Under the pieces are notes generated by a model. It had not been told where the DNA came from. It saw only the letters and a list, made by a program, of their open reading frames with translations, and did no database searches. Shown piece by piece: positions 1 through 10,600 of a DNA stretch of 64,000 bases. The stretch spans positions 2,976,001-3,040,000 of the forward strand of contig BSYQ01000012.1 in assembly GCA_030272585.1 (NCBI GenBank), in the 5' to 3' direction. Both the position numbers and the translations under genes were made by a program. The stretch is from Bryopsis sp. KO-2023 (Eukaryota > Chlorophyta > Ulvophyceae > Bryopsidales > Bryopsidaceae). Every line of letters starts with the position of its first letter. The stretch's first letter is position 1.

Positions 1-1423
1 GCACTCGTTCCAGCCCTTCTCTCCCTTGCTTACCCCCCTCCACCCCCTCGCCATTTTCTGCCGAGGTTTTCCCCTCCAGCAACGTTTTCCGGTCCATAAA
101 CACACAGTCGACAGTCTCCTCTGCATCGATCAGATTCGTTCCGATTATCCCCGACGGGCCTCGTTTCAACCAGCCGCACACATACAGCCCCTTTTCGAAA
201 TTCTCGCTTCCTGGGGCCTCCACCACCCTCCCCTCGATGTTCGGAACGACACACTTTTCCTTGTCGAAGGGAATGTCTTTTTCCGCCCTGGTCGCTTTAT
301 AGCCGATGCTTTTCAGAATCAGATCCACTGGGAAGCCCTCTATCCTGCCTGTGCTCCGGCATGGCCTCGGTCCATTCGGATTTGAAACTGGAGGATCGCA
401 CAGTTGAGTATATTCCGTCAAAAGCTCGAATTTGCCCTCCTCCCCCTCGTATCTAGGAATCACCCGTCTAGGCATCCGGTAAAACCTCAAACTCAACCGT
501 TTGGAGCTGTCAATCCCCATCCTCCGCTTGTCGTCACTGTTCTGCATGGCCCCAGTCAAAATGATCTGGATCCTCTTCTTCATTCTCACGTTTTTTATGG
601 CCAACCGGTCGACCTTATCCAACCTCAAATCGTCTAATTTGATTTCCACGTCCATTTCATCCATCAGCAAGAGCTCCCTCAGCTCCTTCGACGTGAATTT
701 GGCTTGGGCAGGTCCCCTCCTGCCTAAAATATGCACTTGTGTGACGTCACTCTTTCTCAGCGCCTCCAGAGCATGGTCAGCAATGTCAGTTTTCTCCAGT
801 TCTTTGGGGTCCTTCAGCAAGATCCTGGCACAATCCAGCGCTACATTCCCCATACCAAAAATCGCAACGTTTCGGACACCCCTCAGATCGATATCCAGGT
901 TTTTGTAGTCAGGGTGGCCATTATACCACCACACGAATTCCCTGGCTGAGAAAACCCCTTTCTGGTCCTCCCCCCTGATTTCCATGTCGACGTCCCCCTC
1001 TGCACCATAAGCCAGAATCACTCCATGATACAGATCCCTCAGCTCCGCCAATTTGATTTGCTTGCCGAATTCCACGTTCCCGAAGTACCTGCACTCCGGT
1101 TTTTCCAGGATTTTTTCGAATTGATTTATGACGTTTTTGGTTGGGTGGTGATCTGGGGCCACCCCAGTGGCGACCAGCCCAAAGGGAAATGGCAGCTTCT
1201 CGATGAAATCGATTTCCTTAGGAAATTTTTGGAATCTCCTGAGGATTCGATCGGCGGCGTAGAAACCGGCGGGGCCCGTTCCTACGATACAGAACTTATA
1301 CGTCTCGTCTTCCGCGTTGGGATCCACCGCACAGAACGCCCTCTGGAAATCCCTCTGCTTGGGGACGTTCAGTCGACTGTGCAACAGGATCTTTTCCGCC
1401 AATCGAAGCCCCGACCGGAGCAT
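1..1423 (-). CDS. FDXR: NADPH:adrenodoxin/ferredoxin oxidoreductase, mitochondrial type (3' end off window)
   Basis: Flavoprotein that passes electrons from NADPH through FAD to a mitochondrial [2Fe-2S] ferredoxin, feeding Fe-S cluster or haem/steroid chemistry. One uninterrupted frame of about 474 codons runs from ATG 1423-1421 off the left edge. Seen: a basic N-terminus (MLRSGLRLAEKILLHSRL) that looks like a mitochondrial presequence; the FAD Rossmann motif KFCIVGTGPAGFYAADR near residue 45; a GVAPDHHPTKNVI segment; the NADPH-binding GMGNVALDCARILL segment; an LGRRGPAQAKFTSKELREL block; and the C-terminal FAD motif GLYVCGWLKRGPSGIIGTN, all in family order. Only the last few tens of residues are missing. 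No intron is needed, unlike every other conserved gene here. It is transcribed divergently from the RCC1 exons. Identification is firm; mitochondrial location is inferred. Confidence 0.93.
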   Translation of the reverse strand, partial: MLRSGLRLAEKILLHSRLNVPKQRDFQRAFCAVDPNAEDETYKFCIVGTGPAGFYAADRILRRFQKFPKEIDFIEKLPFPFGLVATGVAPDHHPTKNVINQFEKILEKPECRYFGNVEFGKQIKLAELRDLYHGVILAYGAEGDVDMEIRGEDQKGVFSAREFVWWYNGHPDYKNLDIDLRGVRNVAIFGMGNVALDCARILLKDPKELEKTDIADHALEALRKSDVTQVHILGRRGPAQAKFTSKELRELLLMDEMDVEIKLDDLRLDKVDRLAIKNVRMKKRIQIILTGAMQNSDDKRRMGIDSSKRLSLRFYRMPRRVIPRYEGEEGKFELLTEYTQLCDPPVSNPNGPRPCRSTGRIEGFPVDLILKSIGYKATRAEKDIPFDKEKCVVPNIEGRVVEAPGSENFEKGLYVCGWLKRGPSGIIGTNLIDAEETVDCVFMDRKTLLEGKTSAENGEGVEGGKQGREGLERV

Positions 1424-1766
1424 TTTCGATCGATTCTCGAGCGAAAACGGGCAGGCCAAGAGAACGCCCCACGCAACGAGATGATCATTCGAGTCTTTCT
1501 TGTTTCTGGCTGGCGCAAGTCGTCACGCTCGTACTCCAATCGTACGACACTTTCGGTTATGACCGGGCGTTATCTGGGCGTTGCCTGGGCGTTACACGTT
1601 CAGCGTTACAAGCATTACGATTATCCTTGCCCAGTACATAGTCACCATCTGGGTGTGAAACCCAACAGGGCAAAAACCTCAAAAATCACCAGGGTCCCAT
1701 ATACCCTGAAAATGACCTCATTACATCAGTGTCGTAGTGGCCCCTTCTGTTTTGCTGTCGAGATAG
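1424..1766. promoter_or_regulatory. Probable bidirectional promoter between FDXR and the RCC1 gene
   Basis: A 340 bp gap separates the FDXR start codon (minus) from the first recognised RCC1 exon (plus). It contains a cluster of GGGCGTTA/GGGCGTTG-like repeats around 1565-1610 (GGGCGTTAT, GGGCGTTGC, GGGCGTTAC, then CAGCGTTAC), a motif also present at 63331 in another GC-rich gene-start region. No TATA box was recognised. The missing first exon of the RCC1 gene may also lie here: an ATG at 1481 opens a frame but could not be joined in phase. Confidence 0.4.
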
Positions 1767-3060
1767 GAGGGTGAGCTGGGCAGGGTCATTGCAAACTCTG
1801 AGGATGGATTGACCCCCTCGATCGTGGAAGGCTTGCCATCCAAAATAACAAAAATAGCCGCCGGACGATGTTTCGGGTTGGCATTGGGAAAGGAAGGAGC
1901 TGTGTACTATTGGGGGTGTTCTATGTTCGGAGGGTAAGGAATATCAATGAACGAAATTATAAAACTCTACCTTTTTCAAGAAGAAAAAAGCAACGTTGAA
2001 CATTGTTTTTGAAAAAACCTTCAAATCACCCTTGAGGAATTGTGACCATGAGTGTGTGTGTGTGTGTGTGTGTTTCCGTAACGATGACTCTTCAATTGTT
2101 ACATTTTTTCGTTCATTTTATTAATTTTGTTTTACCTTTGTTTCATTTTTGAACTTTTTCCCTTCACAAGATTGCATGGGGAGGTGTTTATTTTTGTCTC
2201 TATTTTTATTTTTCCATTTTCTACTGTTGCAGCGATGAGCCGTTCGTTAAGAAAATGCAGTCGGTGGGAAAAGGAACAAAGCATGGGCCTGCTGTTGGAT
2301 TGGCCGCTGGAGAATATCATGCCCATGTTGTGCTCAAAGATGGAAAGGTGAGGCTTTTTTCTCCCAACAAATTTTCCTTTTATGTTTTTTCTTCTCACAG
2401 TCTGCAGCTTGAAAAAAAAATTGGCAAATTTTCTATGATTTCTCAGCGTAGACAAGGAAGGGCATAACAAAAACGGAATTACCTTTCCTAAGGAGCTTTT
2501 CTCGAAAAAGGAAGCAGATGTGCTGTTGGAGGGTGCATGTTATGGGTGCTTTCCACGTTGGAGGGGCAGCATTAGGTTTTTATTCCGAGGCATTTAAAAA
2601 AAGAAAGGAAGAAAAAATCCTACATAAAATTTTTGATTCGTGAATATATATATATATAAAATTATTATTATTATTTTTGTTTATGGGTGTTTCATTGCAG
2701 ACTGGAATCTTCATACTACCTCACCCAAAATTCTGCAAAGGCCCCTGAACGATTCGTCAAAAATTTCAAAACATTCCTCGACTGTTTTTAGCAAATTGAC
2801 GGTCATCCTCGGGGCCAATTCAATTGAATTCAATTCAAAAAATGTTTATTTTAGTTTATTTATTACTAATATTTCATACGCTATTCCCACAGGTGTTGCT
2901 GATGGGGCGAAACGGAAATTCAGGATCGACCAATGAAACGCCTGTGATTGTGAAAGGCTCCGAAAACTTTTTTGTAACGAATGCCGAATGTGGAAATCAG
3001 CATTCCTTCTTTCTGACAAAAATTGCCCCAATTCAACAACGGAGCGCGAAAAATGACCAG
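1767..3060 (+). CDS. RCC1-repeat (beta-propeller) exons, 5' end unresolved
   Basis: Three exons, 1767-1933, 2233-2347 and 2893-3060, join in phase with GT-AG introns. The product has RCC1 signatures: a GELG start, TPSIVEGL, KITKIAAGRCFGLAL, AVYYWGCSMFGG, then VGLAAGEYHAHVVLKDGKV, LLMGRNGNSGS, TPVIVKG and AECGNQHSFFLT. That is about two and a half blades of a propeller that normally has seven. No start codon was found; an in-frame TAG sits just before the acceptor at 1766. At the 3' end either translation reads through the donor-like CAG/GTGAAA at 3060 to a TAA at 3070-3072, or the donor is used and the frame joins the sulfotransferase exon at 3520 in phase 0. RCC1 domains are usually nuclear or cytosolic scaffolds or exchange factors; no specific partner can be named. 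Confidence 0.7.
2052..2072. repeat. (GT)n microsatellite in RCC1 intron
   Basis: About ten uninterrupted GT units inside the intron between RCC1 exons 1767-1933 and 2233-2347. Confidence 0.9.
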
Positions 3061-3519
3061 GTGAAAAATTAAAAGCGAAATTGGTGGAGTATTAATCAAC
3101 ACCTGTTTGATGAAAGCTCATTTTAAAAATTCCTTTCTGAATAAGTATGTTGAGTAAACAATTGTGTTGCTTTTTTCCGTACCTAGTTTTTTTTTTTCTT
3201 GCCTTTGAGACCACCTCCTTCAATTTGTCCATGTTTTTGTTTCAAATCATTTCTTTTTTTTCTTTTTTTTTTTCCCCAACAACTCTGATTTTATCGACAA
3301 CCATAAACTCTAAAAAGTTCATGTGTTTACTTTTATTTTTTCTCCTGACTGGTCGAAATTCCCTCTTTTCCCCCTTTCTTTATTGTGCTTGCGTGTTAAT
3401 CAACGCAGGTAAGTGGCCATCCGATCTCTGCTTCCTCAACTCCAAGGCATCATGTCTGACAGACCATGATCCTCCATTTTGGCCACGTTCTTAATATTGC
3501 TGTGTAGTCTGACATACAG

Positions 3520-6500
3520 ACCAAGGCTCCCCGAAGAAAATCAAACGAAACCCAATCAAAAACCCAAGAGGACAAAACTCAGACGGCACCCTTTAGAGAC
3601 TACCAAAACGCAATCCTCCGAAACCAACCACACCACTTCGGGGAAGAAGAGGCGGTCCCCAGGATCCATTCAGCATTTACTGGCGACTATATGGAGCCCT
3701 CCCCTGAGTCTGTCGCTGAAACGATAAGGGATGCCCTTGCTGATGTGACGGGTTTGGAAGCTGCCTACAAGAATCCTTGCTATTTTGCTCAGGATGGCCG
3801 GTTTCGATGTCTGCCTTATTTCAGCATAATCGGTGTTTCGAAATGTGGGACGACGGATCTGTATGCGAAACTGGAGAAAATCACGTGAGGGAAATGAGAG
3901 TGGCATTATCTTTTTGCTTTTAGTATTAATTATTTTTATTCAAATATATTAAATCGAGGCTGAAACTCCCATGTACTAGCTTGCCCACTGCTCCATGATA
4001 AATAATCACGATTCTCGCACCTGCATTTTTTTAAAATGATTACAATTTATTGGTAATTTATTTATGTCATTTTATTTGGAGGGAGTATATGGCAAAAATA
4101 CTAATGATTCATTCTAATGCACATTTAATTTTTTTTATTTGTTTTTTTCCTACAGTAATTTCATGACTTCGAAAAACAAAGGTCCGCATTTTTGGGACGA
4201 GAATCACCCTTGGGATTGGTATTTGGATATTTACGATGATTTCGCCCAAGTTTTGCATGATTCCAAAACCTCCAACGAAACCATCACATGTGATGCTAGC
4301 TCCAACACGTTCAGTTATTCTGGAGTGGGGGTGCGGGGATCCAAAAATCAGCAGGTACAGTGCCAGGAAAAACAACCCCCCCCCAAAAAAACTTTGATGC
4401 TGCAGTGAAAACTTGTATACATAATAGAAAGAATTTGTCGAGTTTTTTTTTTGGGGGGGGGGAAATGGATCTATGATTTATCTTTTTATGTTGAAAGGTT
4501 TTGTTTGTTTTCCAGTTTGTTTATTTGTTTTATTACAGACACCCAGATTTTTTTTCTCGAAGATTTTATGGAGTGTTTTTTTTTTTTTGTAATTATATAT
4601 TTTTTGTAGGTGCTCCTGCCCGAGGTTCTGAAGTCAATTCAACCAGACATGAAATTGATATTGATGCTTCGAGATCCTGTGAAACGAATTTTCTCGGCCT
4701 ATTGGTATTACGGCTGCCTTTATGGCATTTACAAACATTACGGAAAAATGTCCAGCCAAAGTTTCCATAAATTTGTTTCCGAGAAAATCGACACAATGAA
4801 AAAGTGCATGGTTGAGGTGGGTATACTTTTTTCTGAGAGAGAGAGAGGGGGGGGGGGGGGGGGTTGCCCATTTTTTGTCGATATTCAATCTTGCATAAAT
4901 TGTGAATTCTTGAAATAACTCTACAAGATATTTGGCCGGAGCTGGAAATTTTCATGCAGTCTGTGCCACTCGATAAGCTAAAGTTTTTTTCAATGCAAAA
5001 AAACTTTATCGTTTTTTTTCTTCTTCTTTATATTACTGATGTTCCACACTCTTTTGAATGTGATTTGTTTTGATGCCCCCCCCCCAAAAAAAAAAAAAAA
5101 AGAATAAAATAATAAAAATATTGAAAAATACGGTTATATTCTGTTTTTTTTCTAATACAATGGCGTATTCCATGAGGTAAAAAAACTGTTTTGCATATAC
5201 TCCCTGTCCATTCTTCTAATAAATTACACTTATTTTCTTATATTTGGATTTTTTCTTTCTCATCAGGATGGCTACTCGGCTCGATACTGTGCTGTGAAAA
5301 AGTTTTCGGCTGCTGAACAATTAGTCAAAGGAATGTATTCCATGTCAATGCCGGACTGGCTGGCTGTTTATCCCAAAAACATGATCAAAATAATCAAGCT
5401 GGAAGAATTTTCGAAGCGACCCAAGCAACACCTCAGAGAGGCGAGTCTCAATGTCCAGTTCGCATGCATATGCAATATCTATCTGTCTCCCCATTTTTTT
5501 TCCCCATTTTTTTCCATGTTTTACTTATTTAATTATTACTTGTGTTTGCTTTCGAAAAAAAACCCAAAAAAAACCAACCATTAATGCTGTTTAGCAAACA
5601 CCTTTGGGATTGGAAAAACAAACAATAACAAGAATAACAAGAATAATAAAGTTAAAAAAAAGCTTCTATTGAATGAGAAAGGTTTTCAAATTTTTGTTTC
5701 GAACATTGTGTTTTTTTTTTGAAATGGTTTGGAATCCATCAGAAACTTTTCATGAGCTTTTCATCCAATCATCATTTAAAAAAAAAGGGAAATTCATCTT
5801 TTTTTCTTTTTTCCTAGAAACAAAATCTGCTGTGCAAGAGTTGACACCTCTTGTAAATAAACCCAGAATGGAGCATCTTTTTATTTCAAATTGACCAACT
5901 GTGTTCGCAGGATAAAATAGGCAAGAAAGAGTAGTGGGGTCGACTTTTTCTTGCTGTGATATTTTTTGGGCTTTTTTTTCCCTTAGGTTCTTCGTTTTTT
6001 GAATTTCCCAGAGCCATCCGAGTCTGACATAGATGCAGCAATTAAGGTGGAAGCAAACAGGGGCAATATCGCTTCACAAGAAATTCCAGAGTGGGTCGAC
6101 GCCTAAAAAGCAATTCCTAATATACTTATACATATTTTTTAAGAAGAAAAGGTTTTGATACAAACGATATGATTTTTGTACAGCAGAACCTCTTCGTGGC
6201 AAGCAACCCCTTTTGTTTCATAAAGAAAAATAAATGAAATTGAAAAATAGAAAAAAAGAAAATGGACTGAAAAATAGCTAGCGCATTAGCGCTGTGTCTT
6301 GGAGTTGTGTATTTTGAATCACCATTTGGACCTCCAAAGCTGTTGGTGTTTTTTTCTTTTCTTTTTTTTTTTTTTGGCGAAAGTGCTTTTTATTCTCTTC
6401 GTTTCGATATGCATTTCTGAAAAGATCTGAAACAGCTATAAAAGTAAAGTGCTGCCGTCCCATTTTTTTTTCAAGCGTCTTCTCAAACAACACATTCATT

Positions 6501-6711
6501 ACATTGGATATGCATGTTTCTTTGAATTGATTCAAAAAAAAAGGACATTGCTTGTTCTATTATTGCTGTTTGGTTATTTTTGAGCAGGTGCCGGCAGGAT
6601 AGGGGCAAAATGCTCCCTGAAACTGAAATATTGCTGCAAGATTTCTATCGACCATTCAATCACCATTTAGCAACTATTTTGGGTAGGGAAGAATTTAAGT
6701 GGGAATATTGA
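3520..6711 (+). CDS. Carbohydrate sulfotransferase, CHST15/GalNAc4S-6ST-like
   Basis: Transfers sulfate from PAPS to a glycan, normally in the Golgi lumen. Six exons chain in phase: 3520-3884, 4156-4354, 4610-4816, 5267-5440, 5987-6090 and 6588-6711 (TGA). Seen: NPCYFAQ then RCLPYFSIIGVSKCGTTDLY, the 5'-phosphosulfate loop with its conserved Lys; KGPHFWDENHPWDWY; LILMLRDPVKRIFSAYWYY, the 3'-phosphate loop with Arg and Ser; WLAVYPKNMIKIIKLEEF; and the C-terminal LLQDFYRPFNHHLATILG typical of the CHST15 branch. The intron 5441-5986 starts with GC (GAG/GCGAGT) and is the only donor that keeps frame. The first in-frame ATG is 3691, which would leave no membrane anchor, so an upstream exon is needed. 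The phase-0 acceptor at 3519 matches the phase-0 RCC1 donor at 3060. Family is secure, substrate unknown. Confidence 0.88.
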
Positions 6712-7623
6712 TAAAATAGCCTTGTTTTTGTCGCGTCCAGAATTTTTTTCCTTGAAGTTTTTAGTTTTCAAAGTGCAAAAAATCCAAATATAGAAAGTGT
6801 TGTAGTTTCGAATTACCCTGGGATCTCACTCTGTTTTTTTTTTTTTTCTTTTCGTTTTTTGTTTTGTTGTTTTTTCTTGAGAGGGGGTTCTTTATCTGGT
6901 GGAGAGTGGTGAATTGAAAAAGCTATGGTGGAAAGAGTCTCAAAAGTTTTATTTTTCTTTGACGAAATGAAATGTCTGGACCAAAAAACAATCTGTTTTG
7001 TCGTTTTCTGCTACAAGTTTCTTCTCCTTTAGTTTCCCTTTTCCATTTCGTGGGGGTGGAGGGAGGGAGTTTGCGATCTTTTCGGCCTTGTATTTTGTGG
7101 CTTTTCACACCACCCCTTTAACAGAAATGGTTGTAATATGCAATCGTTTATTAAATACAATTTGTCAGTTTAGGCCCGATTATGGGTTTTTTACATTGGT
7201 GAATTGTTTTTTTTTCCACTTTTTGTTGTGAGACTGGGTGGATAATTTTTGAAAATAGAGCTCTGGGTGTAATGGAAAAAACAACTGGAATGGCGGCGGG
7301 ACTAGCAGTTCAGTAGCACATCCAATCAAACTTTATTTTCCTTCTTTTTTTTTTTTTTTGGGAGGGGGGTATTTCCTGACATTTTTGTGTTTCCCAGAGG
7401 AACGACATCAAGAAATAAGTCATTACAAAAGCCATTCTTCCACAGTCTACATGCAAAATCCCCTTTTCCCAAAATTTCAACTGCCACATGCCCCATTCTA
7501 AAAAAACAAACACAGCAAACATTTGCTTTTCTCCTCGGTCAAAAATTTCTGCTCCCACCCTTTGCTACCAAAATTTTTTTTTACAGCTTTTCTAAGCCCC
7601 CTTCCCCCTTTTTTTTGTTTTCT
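6712..7623. other. Spacer between convergent sulfotransferase and malic-enzyme genes
   Basis: A/T-rich DNA with T-runs, holding the 3' untranslated regions of both convergent genes. Short frames here are hydrophobic low-complexity shadows. Nothing else recognised. Confidence 0.6.
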
Positions 7624-10600
7624 TCAGCGAAACGATCTATAAACTGGATTATACATGAACTCTTTTGCTAGGTCCAGCAGCGAATGGGGCTTTGGTAGAT
7701 TTGTTGCAGTTTTTTCTTCGTAGCTCCTTTGTGCCACCGAAACCCCAACTCTGGCAGCCACTTCCCGGATGCCTTTCAAGGGAGGATAAACAGCCCCTTG
7801 AACACCACAAAATCAAAAAGATCAATTATATTTATATATATATATATGACCAGAATTAAATTCATGACCAGTAGATTTTTTTGGAGGAGTGGGGACACTA
7901 TCATGGTTGGGATTATTCTTCTCCAATGTAGAATTTCTGCAGCCATTTCTTTTCTGAAAATGGTTTTTCTGTTGGCACTGTCGAAGCCTGTCAAGTAATC
8001 GACCACTGAAAAGAGCTCATTTTTTTCCGCCCAGCAAGCCAATTCCAGTAAGGTTCAGTAATCTGACAGGCTTCTTGCGATTAAAAAATAAAAAAAAAAT
8101 CAAAGCAGAGAGACAGGGAACATTTTTTTTTCTCCTTTTATTCTGATAATGAGTCACCTCGTGCCAAATCTTCCTTGGTAACAAGTTTAGCCACTGCTTT
8201 CGCAGCATCAATGTATTGCTCCACACTCAATTTGATCGACCTAAATCGCACAGAAGTGTTTCAAGAAAAAGGGCAAAATCCTTTTTGAAAAAAAAAATAT
8301 AAAAAATGTAAAACTACGACTGGACCCCCCCCCCCAAAAAAAAAAAAAAAAAAAAAGGAAAATATGAAATTATCTTGAAAACATTATGGTACTGGGGAGC
8401 TTGGAGGAAGTTGTCACTGCTGCAAGTTCAGCTGTAGATTTTTCCATTTAAGAAAAATGTTAAGTTGAGAATACCTCGATATCAATGTCCCCAAAGCAAT
8501 GCCTGGAAAAATGTATGTGGTGTGACATTGAGCAGGAAAGAATTTTCTTCCATCCGCCAACGTAACAATGCTTGTTGCACCTTCTTGATCGGCAAAAAGA
8601 CATCTGGAAAAAAAACAAAAAAAAAACACACTTCCACTTTTAACATTAAAATGAAGCATTAAAGCCCAATGGGCTTGAAAAAAAGTAGAAAAATCCAAAA
8701 TCTGAAAGGAAATGGTTCAGCACATAAAAGTTGAGGTGTTCTTCCAAAACCATACATATATTAATTTTTTTGTTAAAAAAAAAAGTGAATAAACTACAAT
8801 AAAAGGGACTAAACTAAAATAAAAGAGAAGCAGCAACTTACCGACCGTCGGTCCATGAATATGCATCGTATGCTGAAACTTCAGCTCTGGATGGACTCAG
8901 TGGAAATATGAGTGGCCTTTTACAGTTCTTTGCCATAGCTTGACAAACGGCTTTATCGAAATCAAAGGGGGGAACTGATGTAAAACTACACCTGATGTAA
9001 AATACAAATTCAAAATTAGAAAAAAATAACGCACACACGCACACTCATGCATATTTCTATCGCAGCTTCAGGGAATTGAATTGCGATGTTTAAAAAAAAA
9101 AAAAAGAAGTGAAAAAAAAAATATATATGTATATATATATCCCATAACTTTGATGCATCTGATATGAAAAAAAATTGAACTTCAGAAAAAAAAAACACCA
9201 ACAACTGAGATCACCATGCAAACTTCTTCAAGGTACTGAATATACAGCGGAAAAAAAATAAAACAGTCATTGTTGGATAACGAGAATACGCCTTCAAAAA
9301 AGGAATAAATAAGAAATAAATTCCGAATAAAATAGCAAAAGAGAACAAAGCAGATTGACTGAACGTACCCAATCAATACATCTGGTTTCACTTTATTGAC
9401 CGAAGAAAGCAAATCCACGCATGGAGCGCCTGGATGCATGTAAGGAATTTTGTATTCTTCGACCGTAGCCCTATCTGGCCTTTCCCTCGTGACTAATCCC
9501 TTGTCATCAACCAGCCTGGAGTAACACCAAAAACAGCCCCGTTCTGAAATCTTGTGGTTTTTTGAGAATAGTATCCAAAGAAAAAGCATATCCATTCATT
9601 CATTTGATTCATGCAGGCTGCTGGGTTTCAGGGGAAAAAAACATTTAAAAAATCATGCTCCTCTCAAAATGAGAAATAAGAAAAACTTACCTTATTAGAC
9701 CGAATAAAAACAAAACAAAAAACGCTGGGCACACAAAAATATCAATTTCCAGCGATTGCTCGCGTGGTGCAAGGTGTTTTTTCCTTTTTTTTTTTTTAAA
9801 GGGAGAGGGTAATGGATTGAATCTTACCAAATGTTTTGCCTCGCTTCCATGACTGTCTTTCCGGTCCGCCCAGCGATATCCATCGCGAAAAATTCCGCAG
9901 TGTTCGATGCGAGCTCCCCCATTCCAACCAACATAATAACAGCCTCCTCCAGTTTTTTCTCCATCAATGGTAGAGATGCCAACACACCTGAAAAAAAAAA
10001 AATAATAAATAAAAATTATCAGGATTTCAATCAGTGCCAATCTCAATTCAATTTTTCTTTTTCATTTATAGGGAAAATTGAAAAGGGGGGGGGGGATATA
10101 TTAAGTTTGTTTAAAATTATATTCACGATTTTGCTCTATTCTTACTTAAAAAAATGCTGAATGTTTTTCCAGCCATTATTCTCTCTCTTAAAGAATTAAA
10201 TTGAAAAAAATTTCAGGCTGAAGGCCTTATGTAATCTTTCCACAGTCCAAAACATCAGTAAATTAATTAATTTTTCATTTCTTTTTCCATGATTTCAGCT
10301 TTAATACAGCCTCACTCCTTTTTCTGTTTCCATCTTCCACAGCAAAAATGCTAATCCCACAAAGACCAGCATTTTTTTAAATCTGTTTTTTTTTCAAATG
10401 CAATTAGTTTTCGGTTTTCACCTGCTAGGATGGCGGCAGCCCTTCCATGAGTGCCATCATGCAAGCAAGGGAAATCGCTCCGATACACATTCACCAGCTC
10501 GGTGGCCGTTTCGTGCTGCATGTCCACGAACTGAAGGAATACCGAGTTTCCAAATCGCCTGGGCACCCCACACTAGATTCATACACACATGTATCTTCAT

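Noticed and set aside
1025..1774. 249-codon plus-strand frame
   Set aside because: Mostly antisense to the clear FDXR coding sequence; the protein has no family features.
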